Of a DNA stretch of 9,447 nucleotides, positions 1 through 6,911 are shown one piece after another. The notes beneath the pieces are model-generated. The model made no database searches. It saw nothing but the letters and a program-made list of their open reading frames with translations, and was not told the origin of the DNA. Both the position numbers and the translations under genes were made by a program. This stretch comes from JANQPA01 sp964628385 (GTDB lineage: Bacteria > Bacteroidota > Bacteroidia > Chitinophagales > Saprospiraceae): assembly GCA_964628385.1 (NCBI GenBank), contig CAZVOD010000123.1, positions 1 through 9,447 of the forward strand, written 5' to 3'. Numbering within the stretch: the first letter of the stretch is position 1; each line of letters opens with the position of its first letter.

Positions 1-190
1 TTAGACGCAAAACCCACTCTAACAGGTTTCAAAAACCAAATTCAAACAGCTTCTATGTTAAAACGAAAACACGGCTAGTATGGGGAAGCAGATGTAGCGG
101 AATGATTTTAAGCTTTATGCCTGATTCCGGGAAGCGGAAAACCTCTGTGGGACAACTCCAGAAACTACAAAGAAAAATATAAAGAAATAC
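1..190. other. Left-edge non-coding stretch, possibly the 3' end of a cut gene
   Basis: No gene can be called with confidence. Two plus-strand frames are open from the first base: one runs 25 codons to a TAG at 76-78, the other 59 codons to a TAA at 180-182, only 8 bases from the stop of the convergent TPR gene. Either could be the tail of a gene cut by the window edge. However, 59 open codons among six frames is not far from chance, and the translated tail (rich in Lys, Arg and Ser) shows no motif I recognise. A short inverted repeat (CGGAAT at 98-103 with ATTCCG at 124-129) could be a weak hairpin between convergent genes, but no T-run follows it. Confidence 0.2.
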
Positions 191-1672
191 TTATTTAAGA
201 CGTTGAAGGCCCGCTTTGGCCTGGGTATGCAAACTGATTTTATACTCTTGCGGATTCATACTCAGACAGAGCTCGAAAGACTCTCTGGCTTTTTCCAGAT
301 AGCCTTTATCCTCATAAATTTTACCGGATTGTAAAGCAGCATTACAAGCGTAGAAATAAGGTAAATCCCTGCCTCTTTGAATAGTCATATTATAATTGAA
401 CAGGGCCTGATCGTAGTCCTTCAGTCCTTGCTGGATTCTTCCCAGTCTGTAAAAATATTCCAGGTTCAACTCTGTATTTTCCAACAATTCTACTTCTACC
501 GCACAAATTGCTTTTTTGGCCTGCTCGTAGTAAGCCCCATCAAAAAGTAGTCGGGCTCTCAACAACTGCACATTAGGCACCTTTCGGCTGCTTGCCTCAT
601 TCATAGCGCCTACATCGGCGCCTATTGAGGCAATCCCCTTACGCTCACAGGATTCCATGTAAGAAAGATAGCGACGTGGATAACCGTGAATCAAAGCATG
701 CCAGGCCAGCTTTCGGTAGGCATCTTTGATGAGGTTTTTTCCTTTATACACCTTCAAGAAAGTCTGAAAATGCTGGTCAGCATCCTTGTCAATCCGGCGG
801 AGTTTAGCCTCTCCCAGCATGTGATGCAAAAAGGGAAAAGGATGGAAAGCAGGTCCCTCGGGCCGGTCTTGCAATAATTGAATGGCCCTGTCATTCCGTT
901 GACTACGCATAGCCAGGTTGCTCATCACATAACAATGAAGCAGATTTTTTTGGGGGGTTAATTTTTGGGATAAAAAATCCCATGCTTTGTCGGGCTGATC
1001 CATATAGTGAAATAGTAAAAAACCATAGACAATCGCTGTTTCCTCTTCAAACAAAAAATTGTGTTGCTGAGCGTAATCCAGTACGGCTTTCATTTCTCGC
1101 ATGCCTCCCTTCAGATCGCCGTTAATCCCTGAGAGTAATTCAATACCCCACTGGTATGCATCTGGTATGGTTCCCACCAGGGCTTTGAGTAAGGCCAGGT
1201 TTTTCTTATTGGGCACAAAATCAGGAAAAGTCTGCTGGTTTTTTTTCAACAACTTATAAGCCTTGCTCACTTCAATAAAAGCCCCAAAATACTCTTCAAA
1301 TTCTAACTTTAGCAGCGCCCATTGCAGTCTTATATCAGCCTGAATGTAAAGGAAATAAGGTGAAGAAGAATCTCCCTGCTTCACAAGATCAAGACGGTTA
1401 TTTTTTCTCTCCTTCAAATGCTCAAAAGCACTCCTGTCTTCGGTGGAAAATACAGATAAGCAGTCGATATAATTTTCGATATGATGAACGATCAGGTTGT
1501 CAGGACTAGATTGTCGGAGCTGGTTGGCCAATACTTGTGCTTCTTTGAGACGTAGCGTGGTAGCTATACGGTAAGCAGATTGAGCCAGCGAACTGTATTC
1601 GAAATATTCGGAGGCCACACAGGAGGGTAAAACCAAGCAGTAGCTCAGCAATAAAATAAAAAATCGGTTCAT
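191..1672 (-). CDS. Exported TPR-repeat protein, possible lipoprotein
   Basis: The protein has 493 residues from the chosen ATG at 1672. It starts with Met-Asn-Arg and a hydrophobic stretch (residues 4-16), so it is exported. LPSC at 15-18 resembles a lipobox, but proline at -2 is unusual; cleavage by signal peptidase I after Val-Ala-Ser (19-21) is an alternative. The C-terminal part (about 402-477) holds two clear tetratricopeptide-like helix pairs with the usual Gly/Tyr/Ala spacing. The middle (an ELLSGINGDLKGGM segment and what follows) looks like degenerate helical repeats, loosely reminiscent of IML2/DUF3808 proteins; that resemblance is weak. TPR proteins act as interaction scaffolds and the partner is unknown. 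A longer reading from a TTG at 1714 was rejected because that TTG lies in a promoter-like box and would put 14 polar residues before the signal peptide. It is the last gene of the minus-strand series, 116 bp after the zinc-ribbon gene. Confidence 0.85.
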   Translation of the reverse strand: MNRFFILLLSYCLVLPSCVASEYFEYSSLAQSAYRIATTLRLKEAQVLANQLRQSSPDNLIVHHIENYIDCLSVFSTEDRSAFEHLKERKNNRLDLVKQGDSSSPYFLYIQADIRLQWALLKLEFEEYFGAFIEVSKAYKLLKKNQQTFPDFVPNKKNLALLKALVGTIPDAYQWGIELLSGINGDLKGGMREMKAVLDYAQQHNFLFEEETAIVYGFLLFHYMDQPDKAWDFLSQKLTPQKNLLHCYVMSNLAMRSQRNDRAIQLLQDRPEGPAFHPFPFLHHMLGEAKLRRIDKDADQHFQTFLKVYKGKNLIKDAYRKLAWHALIHGYPRRYLSYMESCERKGIASIGADVGAMNEASSRKVPNVQLLRARLLFDGAYYEQAKKAICAVEVELLENTELNLEYFYRLGRIQQGLKDYDQALFNYNMTIQRGRDLPYFYACNAALQSGKIYEDKGYLEKARESFELCLSMNPQEYKISLHTQAKAGLQRLK

Positions 1673-1711
1673 CCGTTTTTGGGGGATTCGTGAAGAATAT
1701 ATTGAGCCAGT

Positions 1712-1742
1712 CAAAAGCTAATAAGCTCTTGACCAGTCTCAA
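1712..1742 (-). promoter_or_regulatory. Predicted promoter of the TPR gene
   Basis: Read on the minus strand there is a TTG (1740-1742), a 19-base spacer, then TAGCTTTTG (1712-1720). This is close to the Bacteroidota pattern of a -33 TTG and a -7 TAnnTTTG, although the TTTG is one base further from the TA than in the consensus. The start site would be near 1705, giving a leader of about 33 bases to the ATG at 1672. The 116-bp gap to the upstream gene agrees with a separate promoter. This is pattern matching only. Confidence 0.4.
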
Positions 1743-1788
1743 TTCATCTAGTAACTCAACAACTATTTCGTAACAAAAAGGGTGCCGA

Positions 1789-2556
1789 TTATGATTCCTG
1801 AGTTTGCTTTTCGGCTTCAGCTCCCATAATCGTATCATCTACCAATACCCGACCACAGTGCTCACAAACGATTATTTTCTTACGCATAGAAATTTCCAAC
1901 TGTACCTGAGGAGGTATTTTATTAAAACAACCACCACAAGAGCTTCTCTCTACTGTTACAACCGCCAGGCCATTTCTGTAGGAATTTCTGATTCTGTCGT
2001 AAGCTTTTATCAAACGGCCTTCTACCTTTTTTCTGGCTTTATCGGACTTTTCTTTTAGTACTTTTTCTTCTTTTTCCGTCTTTTCAATGATCTCTTTCAA
2101 CTCCACCCGTTTGGCTTCCAGTTCTTCATCTTTTTTCTCTTTTCGCTCTACTGTAGCGTTGTAGGTTTCTGTTTTTTTGGCGATCTCTTCATTCACCTGA
2201 CGAATTTTCTTTTCTGATAACTGGATTTCCAGTTTTTGAAGTTCTAATTCTTTAACTAGTGCTTCGTACTCCCTATTGTTTTTAACGTTATCTAATTGTA
2301 CGTTATAACGAGAAATGAGGTTCTCTGCTTCGGCAATATTTGCCCGATGGCGGTTAACTTCTGCTTCCTGATTTTCTAAAGTCTTCTTCATTCGACCAAT
2401 TCTGGTAACTAGGCCAGCGATTTCATCCTCCAGGTCGGCTACTTCCATGGGAAGTTCTCCCTTAAGAATAGAAATTTCATCAATTGTGGAATCGATTAGT
2501 TGTAATTCATATAAGTTTTTCAACTTTTGTTCTACTGATAACTCTTTAGTAGCCAT
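1789..2556 (-). CDS. Coiled-coil protein with C-terminal C4 zinc ribbon (COG1579 / zf-RING_7 type)
   Basis: The protein has 255 residues. Residues about 10-185 form a long charged antiparallel coiled coil rich in Glu, Lys and Arg, containing the VKNNREYEAL segment (91-100) typical of this family. The C-terminal part carries a four-cysteine zinc site: Cys207-x2-Cys210 (in SSCGGC) and Cys231-x2-Cys234 (in CEHCG), separated by the family-typical IPPQVQLEI stretch. Family members are cytosolic and have been proposed to bind nucleic acid or act as chaperones or scaffolds (the chlamydial relative is linked to type III secretion), but the role in Bacteroidota is not known to me. It lies 54 bp downstream of the nif3-like gene. 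COG1579 and Nif3 proteins are often neighbours in bacteria, which suggests a shared task. The start ATG follows an A/T-rich leader without a Shine-Dalgarno sequence, as usual for this phylum. Confidence 0.93.
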   Translation of the reverse strand: MATKELSVEQKLKNLYELQLIDSTIDEISILKGELPMEVADLEDEIAGLVTRIGRMKKTLENQEAEVNRHRANIAEAENLISRYNVQLDNVKNNREYEALVKELELQKLEIQLSEKKIRQVNEEIAKKTETYNATVERKEKKDEELEAKRVELKEIIEKTEKEEKVLKEKSDKARKKVEGRLIKAYDRIRNSYRNGLAVVTVERSSCGGCFNKIPPQVQLEISMRKKIIVCEHCGRVLVDDTIMGAEAEKQTQES

Positions 2557-2579
2557 TATGTGTTATTAATTTTTGTAAG

Positions 2580-2587
2580 CAAAAATA
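2580..2587 (-). promoter_or_regulatory. Predicted -7 promoter box of the zinc-ribbon gene
   Basis: The minus strand reads TATTTTTG, an exact match to the Bacteroidota -7 consensus TAnnTTTG. It sits 24 bases before the zinc-ribbon ATG in the 54-bp gap after the nif3-like gene, so the start site would be near 2575 with a very short A-rich leader. I find no TTG at the -33 distance, so it may be weak, and readthrough from nif3 remains possible. In such A/T-rich sequence an 8-base match with two free positions is only modest evidence. Confidence 0.35.
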
Positions 2588-2610
2588 TTTTCCCAACTAT
2601 AAAGGAGGGA

Positions 2611-3615
2611 TTATCTATAAAAAACGGGATTAGTCGTGGTTTTGGTTTCGTAAACAGGCAATTTACTAAATGTTTTGGAAATAATCTCGGCTAGCAAGTT
2701 TATAGTAAACTGTTCACTTTCAAAATGACCGATATCCGCGATAATAATTTTACCATCTGCATCAAAAAATTCGTGGTATTTATAATCAGCGGTGATGAAG
2801 ATATCAGCTTGTTTGGCTAAAGCTTTGGGCAGCAAAAAGCTCCCGGCACCTCCACAAATAGCTACTCGCTGTATCTCTTTACCCAGTAGTTGGGTATGAC
2901 GCAGCATGGACACTTTCATTTTATCCTTTACAAAATTCAGAAAATCCAGTTCCTTCATTGGAGCCGGCAATGAGCCGATTATTCCCGAGCCTACTTTCGG
3001 ACTTTTATTTTCGATGGTACTGATCAGTAATTCTTCCCTGGGATTGAAGGCGAATTGTTGATGCATTTGCATCACTTTGGCCTGTTGGCCGATATCAAAG
3101 ACGATTTCTATTTCGGCAATTTCTTCGAAGGTAGAAATCACCACATCCAGGCGATTGATTTCGGCAGCTGATTCGATTAGCTCTTCTTTTTCCAGAGGAA
3201 AGGCGAAGCTGGTTATTTTTCGTACTGCTTTGGGAGCCAGGATTTCCAGGTATTCCAGGTTGAGCCGATCGGCTATTCTTTCGTTGACGCCATTGTGCAG
3301 TATATTATCCAGGTTAGTGTGGATAGCATAGATGGCGATATCGTTTTTTATGGCCTTTATGATGGTTCGCTCAACGTAGTTGGCTCCAGTAAGGCTTTTC
3401 AGGCCTTTAAAAACGATGGGATGGTGTGCGACGATGAGGTTACAATTTTGGGCGATGGCCTCATCTACCACTTTTTCTATAGCATCAAGGCTGGTGAGTA
3501 CCCCTGTGACTTCCCGGTTTTTATCGCCGGTAATCAAGCGGGCGTTGTCGTAGCTTTCTTGATATACGGGTGGGGCAATACTTTCCAGATAACTAATGAC
3601 TTGGGCAATTTTCAT
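2611..3615 (-). CDS. Nif3-like dinuclear metal centre protein (YbgI/YqfO, GTP cyclohydrolase 1 type 2 homolog)
   Basis: The protein has 334 residues and all the core Nif3 blocks: the N-terminal YQESYDN motif (18-24); AHHPIVFKGLK (63-73) with metal ligands His64 and His65; HTNLDN (99-104) with ligand Asp103; CGGAGSFLLP (254-263); and IGHFESEQF (295-303) with ligands His297 and Glu301. Members form toroidal hexamers with a two-metal site. The true substrate is unsettled, and the GTP cyclohydrolase label is inherited from one homolog. Bacteroidota relatives usually have about 365 residues because of a PII/CutA-like insert between the two halves. Here the insert (roughly 128-205) is about 30 residues shorter and lacks the usual glycine-rich GHIGNYD-type segment. 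The usual NxGL after YDN reads NARL (24-27), and an extra Asn sits in HNGVN (107-111). The neighbouring zinc-ribbon gene is a frequent partner. The start ATG gives the normal family N-terminus. Confidence 0.95.
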   Translation of the reverse strand: MKIAQVISYLESIAPPVYQESYDNARLITGDKNREVTGVLTSLDAIEKVVDEAIAQNCNLIVAHHPIVFKGLKSLTGANYVERTIIKAIKNDIAIYAIHTNLDNILHNGVNERIADRLNLEYLEILAPKAVRKITSFAFPLEKEELIESAAEINRLDVVISTFEEIAEIEIVFDIGQQAKVMQMHQQFAFNPREELLISTIENKSPKVGSGIIGSLPAPMKELDFLNFVKDKMKVSMLRHTQLLGKEIQRVAICGGAGSFLLPKALAKQADIFITADYKYHEFFDADGKIIIADIGHFESEQFTINLLAEIISKTFSKLPVYETKTTTNPVFYR

Positions 3616-3686
3616 AAAGGATAAGTTCTGTTTTTTATTGCTTTGTGAGATGTATACTTAAAAAACGTTGAGAAGCACTGATAAGA

Positions 3687-4178
3687 TTACCAGGACCTTA
3701 TCTTTTGTTCCAGGGCGGTCGTTGAATAGCCTTCTACAAAAGACAGGGTTTCGACTCTGCCGCCATTTTGCAGCACAAAATCAGCGCCTACGATTTCATC
3801 AATACTATAATCACCTCCTTTGACAAGAACATCGGGACGGATCAGCTGAATGAGCTTTAGGGGCGTAATTTCCTTAAAAACCACAACCGCATCCACAAAG
3901 AACAGGCTGGCTAGCAGCGCTGCTCTGTTTTTCTCGTCTTTTATAGGGCGATGGCTACCTTTCAATTCAGCCACCGAAACATCGGCATTAAGGCCAATAA
4001 CCAGCTTATCGCCTTGCTCAGCCGCTTCAGCCAGATAGTGAATATGACCGTAGTGAATCAGGTCAAAACAGCCATTAGTAAATACCACTTTACATCCGGC
4101 GGACCTCCAGATGTCGCATTGCGCAGCCGCTTTGTCCCAGTCGAGTATTTTCTGATTGATAAGTGAAATGGATGCCAT
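3687..4178 (-). CDS. rfaE2: D-glycero-beta-D-manno-heptose 1-phosphate adenylyltransferase
   Basis: This 163-residue cytidylyltransferase-like enzyme transfers AMP from ATP to heptose 1-phosphate. It makes the ADP-heptose precursor of the LPS inner core, with PPi as by-product, in the cytosol. The nucleotide-binding signature is clear: TNGCFDLIHYGH (34-45) with the HxGH histidines His42 and His45. It is followed by GLNAD (62-66), RPDVLVKGGDY (114-124) and the C-terminal EGYSTT segment (149-154) typical of the RfaE domain II family. In enterobacteria this domain is fused to a heptose kinase (HldE). Here it is free-standing, so the kinase (RfaE1/HldA) and GmhA, GmhB and HldD must be encoded elsewhere. 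Only 8 bp separate it from the upstream membrane-protein gene, so the two are almost certainly cotranscribed. The start ATG gives a normal N-terminus. Confidence 0.95.
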   Translation of the reverse strand: MASISLINQKILDWDKAAAQCDIWRSAGCKVVFTNGCFDLIHYGHIHYLAEAAEQGDKLVIGLNADVSVAELKGSHRPIKDEKNRAALLASLFFVDAVVVFKEITPLKLIQLIRPDVLVKGGDYSIDEIVGADFVLQNGGRVETLSFVEGYSTTALEQKIRSW

Positions 4179-4186
4179 ATGCTAAT

Positions 4187-5260
4187 TTATGAAGTGGGTT
4201 CAATAACATTAGCGGGCGTATAATTCTTATTTAAAAACGGTAAAGCTACCAGTGCTACTATTCCTAAAATGACATTACAACCCAGAGAAATGGAGAAAAA
4301 TGCAATATTGGCAAATGAAAAAGCATCATCGCCGGGCATGCCGTACATAGACAAAGCAGTTTGTACCAGCCAATGATAAGTGCCCATCCCTCCAGGCGAC
4401 GGAATAGCTATTCCCCATCCACCAAAAACAAAAACAACCAGCCCTACCACCGGAGAGAGGTTCTTTGTAGGTTCAAAGGAGAAAAAACAGAGGTAGATCA
4501 TGACAAAATAACAAACCCAAATGGCAATAGAATGAAATATAAAGAGCCCGGGGGTTTCCAAGCGGCCCACTGTTTTTAATCCTTCCACAAAACCATTAAC
4601 CAACGACATGACCTTTTTGTAGATTACGGTATTGGCCAGTCTTTTTCTAAAGGTAAGAAACAGGGCCAGGCCTATAATTCCTGCTCCCATACCATACAGA
4701 ATCAGCCCTGTCATTCCTCCAAACTTATCACTGAATGACACATGCTTGTTAAAGAAGGTACTGATCGTATTGTATTCTATCAGGAATACCAGGCCTGTCA
4801 TCAATAATAAACTAATCACGTCAATCACTCGATCGACTACGACCGTTCCCATCACTTTTTCTACGGGAATATTCTCGTACTGGGCCAGAGAGCCGGCGCG
4901 AACGATTTCGCCGATTCGCGGTATGCCGAGGTTGGCAAAATACCCCAGGAGGATAGAAAGAAAGGAGTTGTAAAATCGGGGTTGGTAGCCCAGCGGTTTG
5001 ATCAGGATATTCCACTTGAAGGCTCTGCTAACATTACTAAGCGTAAATACGATCAGCACCAGCAGTATCCAGCCATAGTCTACAGAGGCAAAGTCATCCA
5101 CCACTTTATTGAGCAGGCTACACTTTTCTGCCGGGATACCATCAATAGCGCATTGTTCTTGGTAGGCCGCGCTTTGGCCTCTATAAACCAGAAACAGTAT
5201 CACTGCACCGATCCCAAAAAACAGCAGGAACTTTAGAATATTTTTGAGGTAATTCTTCAA
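4187..5260 (-). CDS. YbhN/AglD-type integral membrane protein (lysylphosphatidylglycerol synthase TM-region family, UPF0104)
   Basis: The protein has 357 residues and about eight hydrophobic segments (roughly 9-26, 63-78, 98-112, 145-162, 184-202, 238-260, 268-286, 316-342). Family motifs are present: RIGEIVRAGSLA (115-126), VDRVID (142-147) and the late PSPGGMGTYHW (287-297). This is the flippase-like membrane part of MprF without its aminoacyl-transferase domain, so lipid aminoacylation is not expected. Relatives are thought to move lipid-linked substrates, but the substrate here is unknown. Cys37 and Cys47 lie in a loop after the first segment and could form a disulfide. The start is TTG: the frame hits an upstream TAG after 18 codons with no ATG or GTG between, and the next internal Met (Met137) lies past two or three membrane segments. 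The resulting N-terminus (KNYLKNILKFLLFF) is what relatives have. It is followed after 8 bp by rfaE2, which supports envelope work. Upstream lies a 209-bp leader with inverted repeats. Confidence 0.93.
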   Translation of the reverse strand: MKNYLKNILKFLLFFGIGAVILFLVYRGQSAAYQEQCAIDGIPAEKCSLLNKVVDDFASVDYGWILLVLIVFTLSNVSRAFKWNILIKPLGYQPRFYNSFLSILLGYFANLGIPRIGEIVRAGSLAQYENIPVEKVMGTVVVDRVIDVISLLLMTGLVFLIEYNTISTFFNKHVSFSDKFGGMTGLILYGMGAGIIGLALFLTFRKRLANTVIYKKVMSLVNGFVEGLKTVGRLETPGLFIFHSIAIWVCYFVMIYLCFFSFEPTKNLSPVVGLVVFVFGGWGIAIPSPGGMGTYHWLVQTALSMYGMPGDDAFSFANIAFFSISLGCNVILGIVALVALPFLNKNYTPANVIEPTS

Positions 5261-5279
5261 AGCTTCTCTTTTAACAGAC

Positions 5280-5359
5280 TGGCTTTGGGGGTACTGTTTT
5301 CCGCTAAAGCCAATCTATGTTTAATCAATACATCCTGGCTTTTGCCAAAGAATGGCAAA
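5280..5359 (-). promoter_or_regulatory. Leader with competing inverted repeats upstream of the YbhN-like gene
   Basis: On the plus strand CTGGCTTT occurs at 5279-5286 and again at 5335-5342, with the complementary AAAGCCA between them at 5306-5312. The middle element can pair with only one copy at a time (7 bp, loops of 19 or 23 bases). The outer copy also overlaps a separate perfect hairpin, TTTGCCA (5341-5347) with TGGCAAA (5353-5359), loop 5. In the minus-strand transcript this makes three mutually exclusive helices ending 20 bases before the TTG start. It could tune translation or transcription of the YbhN-like gene, or protect the end of a panC-panD message. No T-run adjoins any helix, so a simple terminator is unlikely. 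The pairing is visible; the role is inferred. Confidence 0.35.
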
Positions 5360-5469
5360 GATAGTATTCTAAACACACTTGAGCATCTTTATTTTGCAAT
5401 AAATAATACCCCGAATACTTTGGGTTGTTGCGTTGTGCAGGATTAAGCGACAGCCCGGGAGTACGGGCG

Positions 5470-5826
5470 CTAAAGCTGATTGGGCTTGCCACCACCTTGC
5501 TGTGGATAAACCACAACGGATTTAAAAGATTTAGCCTCTTCCATATCCATGTATACATACGAGATGATGATAACATCGTCACCTACCTGTACTCGTCTTG
5601 CGGAGGCACCATTCAGGCAGATCACGCCGGAATTTCTTTCGCCTCGGATGACGTAAGTTTCCAGCCGTTCACCATTATTATTATTGACAATTTGTACTCG
5701 TTCTCCTTCTATAATATTGGAAGCTTCCATCAGAGCTTCATCGATTGTGATACTCCCCATGTAGTTAAGGTTAGCTTCCGTTACTATTGCTTTGTGTATT
5801 TTTGATTTAAAACGCTGAATCATCAT
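5470..5826 (-). CDS. panD: Aspartate 1-decarboxylase proenzyme
   Basis: This pyruvoyl enzyme converts L-aspartate to beta-alanine and CO2, supplying the amine that PanC joins to pantoate. The 118-residue length is normal. Key residues fall at the same numbers as in the E. coli enzyme: Lys9, Tyr22, the self-cleavage pair Gly24-Ser25 (in NYMGSITID), Arg54, Tyr58 and Asn72 (in NGASAR). The chain should therefore cleave itself at Gly24-Ser25, and Ser25 becomes the pyruvoyl group. Two consecutive ATG codons open the frame; the first gives exact E. coli-like numbering, so I chose it. It lies 54 bp downstream of panC in the same direction, giving a compact beta-alanine/pantothenate unit. I see no panB in the window. 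Confidence 0.97.
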   Translation of the reverse strand: MMIQRFKSKIHKAIVTEANLNYMGSITIDEALMEASNIIEGERVQIVNNNNGERLETYVIRGERNSGVICLNGASARRVQVGDDVIIISYVYMDMEEAKSFKSVVVYPQQGGGKPNQL

Positions 5827-5880
5827 TGCTGATTAGTTTGACTTTTTTGCTGGTTTGCCATTTGACAAACACCATACATT

Positions 5881-6747
5881 TTAGGTTTGTTTTACACTAT
5901 CTGGCTTGATCCTGATGTTATCGATTAACCGGACATCATCCGCCCAGCAGGCTACACAAGCCACGATGTATTCAGAGTTGGGCAGCGCTTCAGCGGGTTG
6001 CAGGCTGTGGCCGTCTACTATTGTGAAGTACTCCGGCTTCAGTAAGGGGACGGCATTTAAAGCTGCTAGTGCTTGTTGTTCGAGGTCTGGAATGCTGGTC
6101 CTTCCATATTGCGCTTTTGTTTTTTTGAGCACTTCGTAAATAGTTGGAGCTGCTTTGCGAGCGGCTTCACTAAGTCGGGCATTTCTCGAACTCATTGCCA
6201 GTCCATCTTTTTCTCTAAAAGTAGCACAAGGTACCAAATTCACGGGTAAATTTAATGTATTGATGAGGTGTCGGATAATAGCCAGCTGCTGAAAGTCTTT
6301 TTCTCCCATAAATAGATTTTGGGGCTGCACAATATCCAGCAGGCGCTTAACCACCTGTGCCACACCCTGAAAATGACCGGGCCTGAAATCACCTTCCATA
6401 GTTTTGTCCAGGCCTTCAAAGTCCATACTAAAAGTAGTAGTAGTACCTTGTGGATATATCTGCTCGGCATCCGGCATAAATAAAACATCACAGCCAACCT
6501 TTTCCAACAAGCTGATATCCTTATGTGGAGTCCTGGGGTAAGTATCCAGGTCTTTCTGTTCATTGAATTGAGTAGGATTTACAAAAATACTACAAACGAC
6601 CTGATCACCTGCCTTTTGGGCCTCTTCTATAAGTGATAAGTGCCCTTCGTGTAGAGCGCCCATAGTAGGCACAAAACCAATAGTGTTGCTAAGGCGTTGG
6701 CCTCCAAAGTAAGACTGCAAACGGGCTGCTTTTTTGAAAAGATACAT
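5881..6747 (-). CDS. panC: Pantothenate synthetase (pantoate--beta-alanine ligase)
   Basis: This cytosolic enzyme activates pantoate with ATP to a pantoyl adenylate and then joins it to beta-alanine, making pantothenate for CoA. The 288 residues match the family. Signatures in order: GFVPTMGALHEGH (24-36) with HxGH at 33-36; SIFVNPTQF (53-61); GDFRPGHFQGVAQVVKRL (119-136); FMGEKDFQQL (146-155); and the KMSKS-like LAMSSRNARLS (183-193). The ATG start gives the standard LFKKAARLQ lead-in to the first strand. It is the first gene of the minus-strand block and diverges from the GT5-like gene. Its promoter should lie in 6748-6911. The minus-strand sequence AAACTTTG (6779-6786) is one base off TAnnTTTG and would give a leader of about 25 bases, but this is weak. 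panD follows, so product and co-substrate supply are linked. Confidence 0.97.
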   Translation of the reverse strand: MYLFKKAARLQSYFGGQRLSNTIGFVPTMGALHEGHLSLIEEAQKAGDQVVCSIFVNPTQFNEQKDLDTYPRTPHKDISLLEKVGCDVLFMPDAEQIYPQGTTTTFSMDFEGLDKTMEGDFRPGHFQGVAQVVKRLLDIVQPQNLFMGEKDFQQLAIIRHLINTLNLPVNLVPCATFREKDGLAMSSRNARLSEAARKAAPTIYEVLKKTKAQYGRTSIPDLEQQALAALNAVPLLKPEYFTIVDGHSLQPAEALPNSEYIVACVACWADDVRLIDNIRIKPDSVKQT

Positions 6748-6855
6748 CCAGAAAAATATTTTAGCCCTGAGAGATTCTCAAAGTTTTAACTATTATTTTT
6801 CTGTTAAGATATTATTAACCTCTGACAATACAAGTAAAGTTATTTCAAATTTTAG

Positions 6856-6863
6856 TATCTTTG
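6856..6863 (+). promoter_or_regulatory. Predicted -7 promoter box of the GT5-like gene
   Basis: TATCTTTG matches the Bacteroidota -7 consensus TAnnTTTG exactly and is followed by C, as is common. The start site would be near 6868, giving a leader of about 44 bases to the ATG at 6912. No good TTG sits at the -33 position; the upstream stretch is A/T-rich. The TTG inside the box opens an in-frame extension of the gene, which would be a false start. Confidence 0.5.
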
Positions 6864-6911
6864 CAGCCTTATTTGAAGTTGTTACATAGGCGAAAGATTA
6901 AAAATAAATCT

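Noticed and set aside
1506..1838. 110-codon minus-strand ORF bridging the TPR and zinc-ribbon genes
   Set aside because: It overlaps the ends of two real genes in a different frame; its hydrophobic stretch is a shifted reading of the TPR protein's signal peptide region.
3295..3624. 109-codon plus-strand ORF
   Set aside because: It lies antisense inside the well-supported nif3-like gene, and its translation shows no domain.
5257..5264. AAGCTTTG around the TTG start as a -7 promoter box, by analogy with the two false starts
   Set aside because: The YbhN-like protein needs this TTG for its first membrane segment, there is no later start before Met137, and the box has a mismatch at its first base.
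5325..5582. 85-codon minus-strand ORF overlapping panD
   Set aside because: It overlaps the 3' half of panD in another frame and shows no motif; panD has every catalytic residue.
5827..5880. Short inverted repeat GTTTG/CAAAC in the panC-panD gap as a terminator
   Set aside because: It has only 5 bp with an 8-base loop and no T-run on the transcribed strand; panC and panD are more likely cotranscribed.
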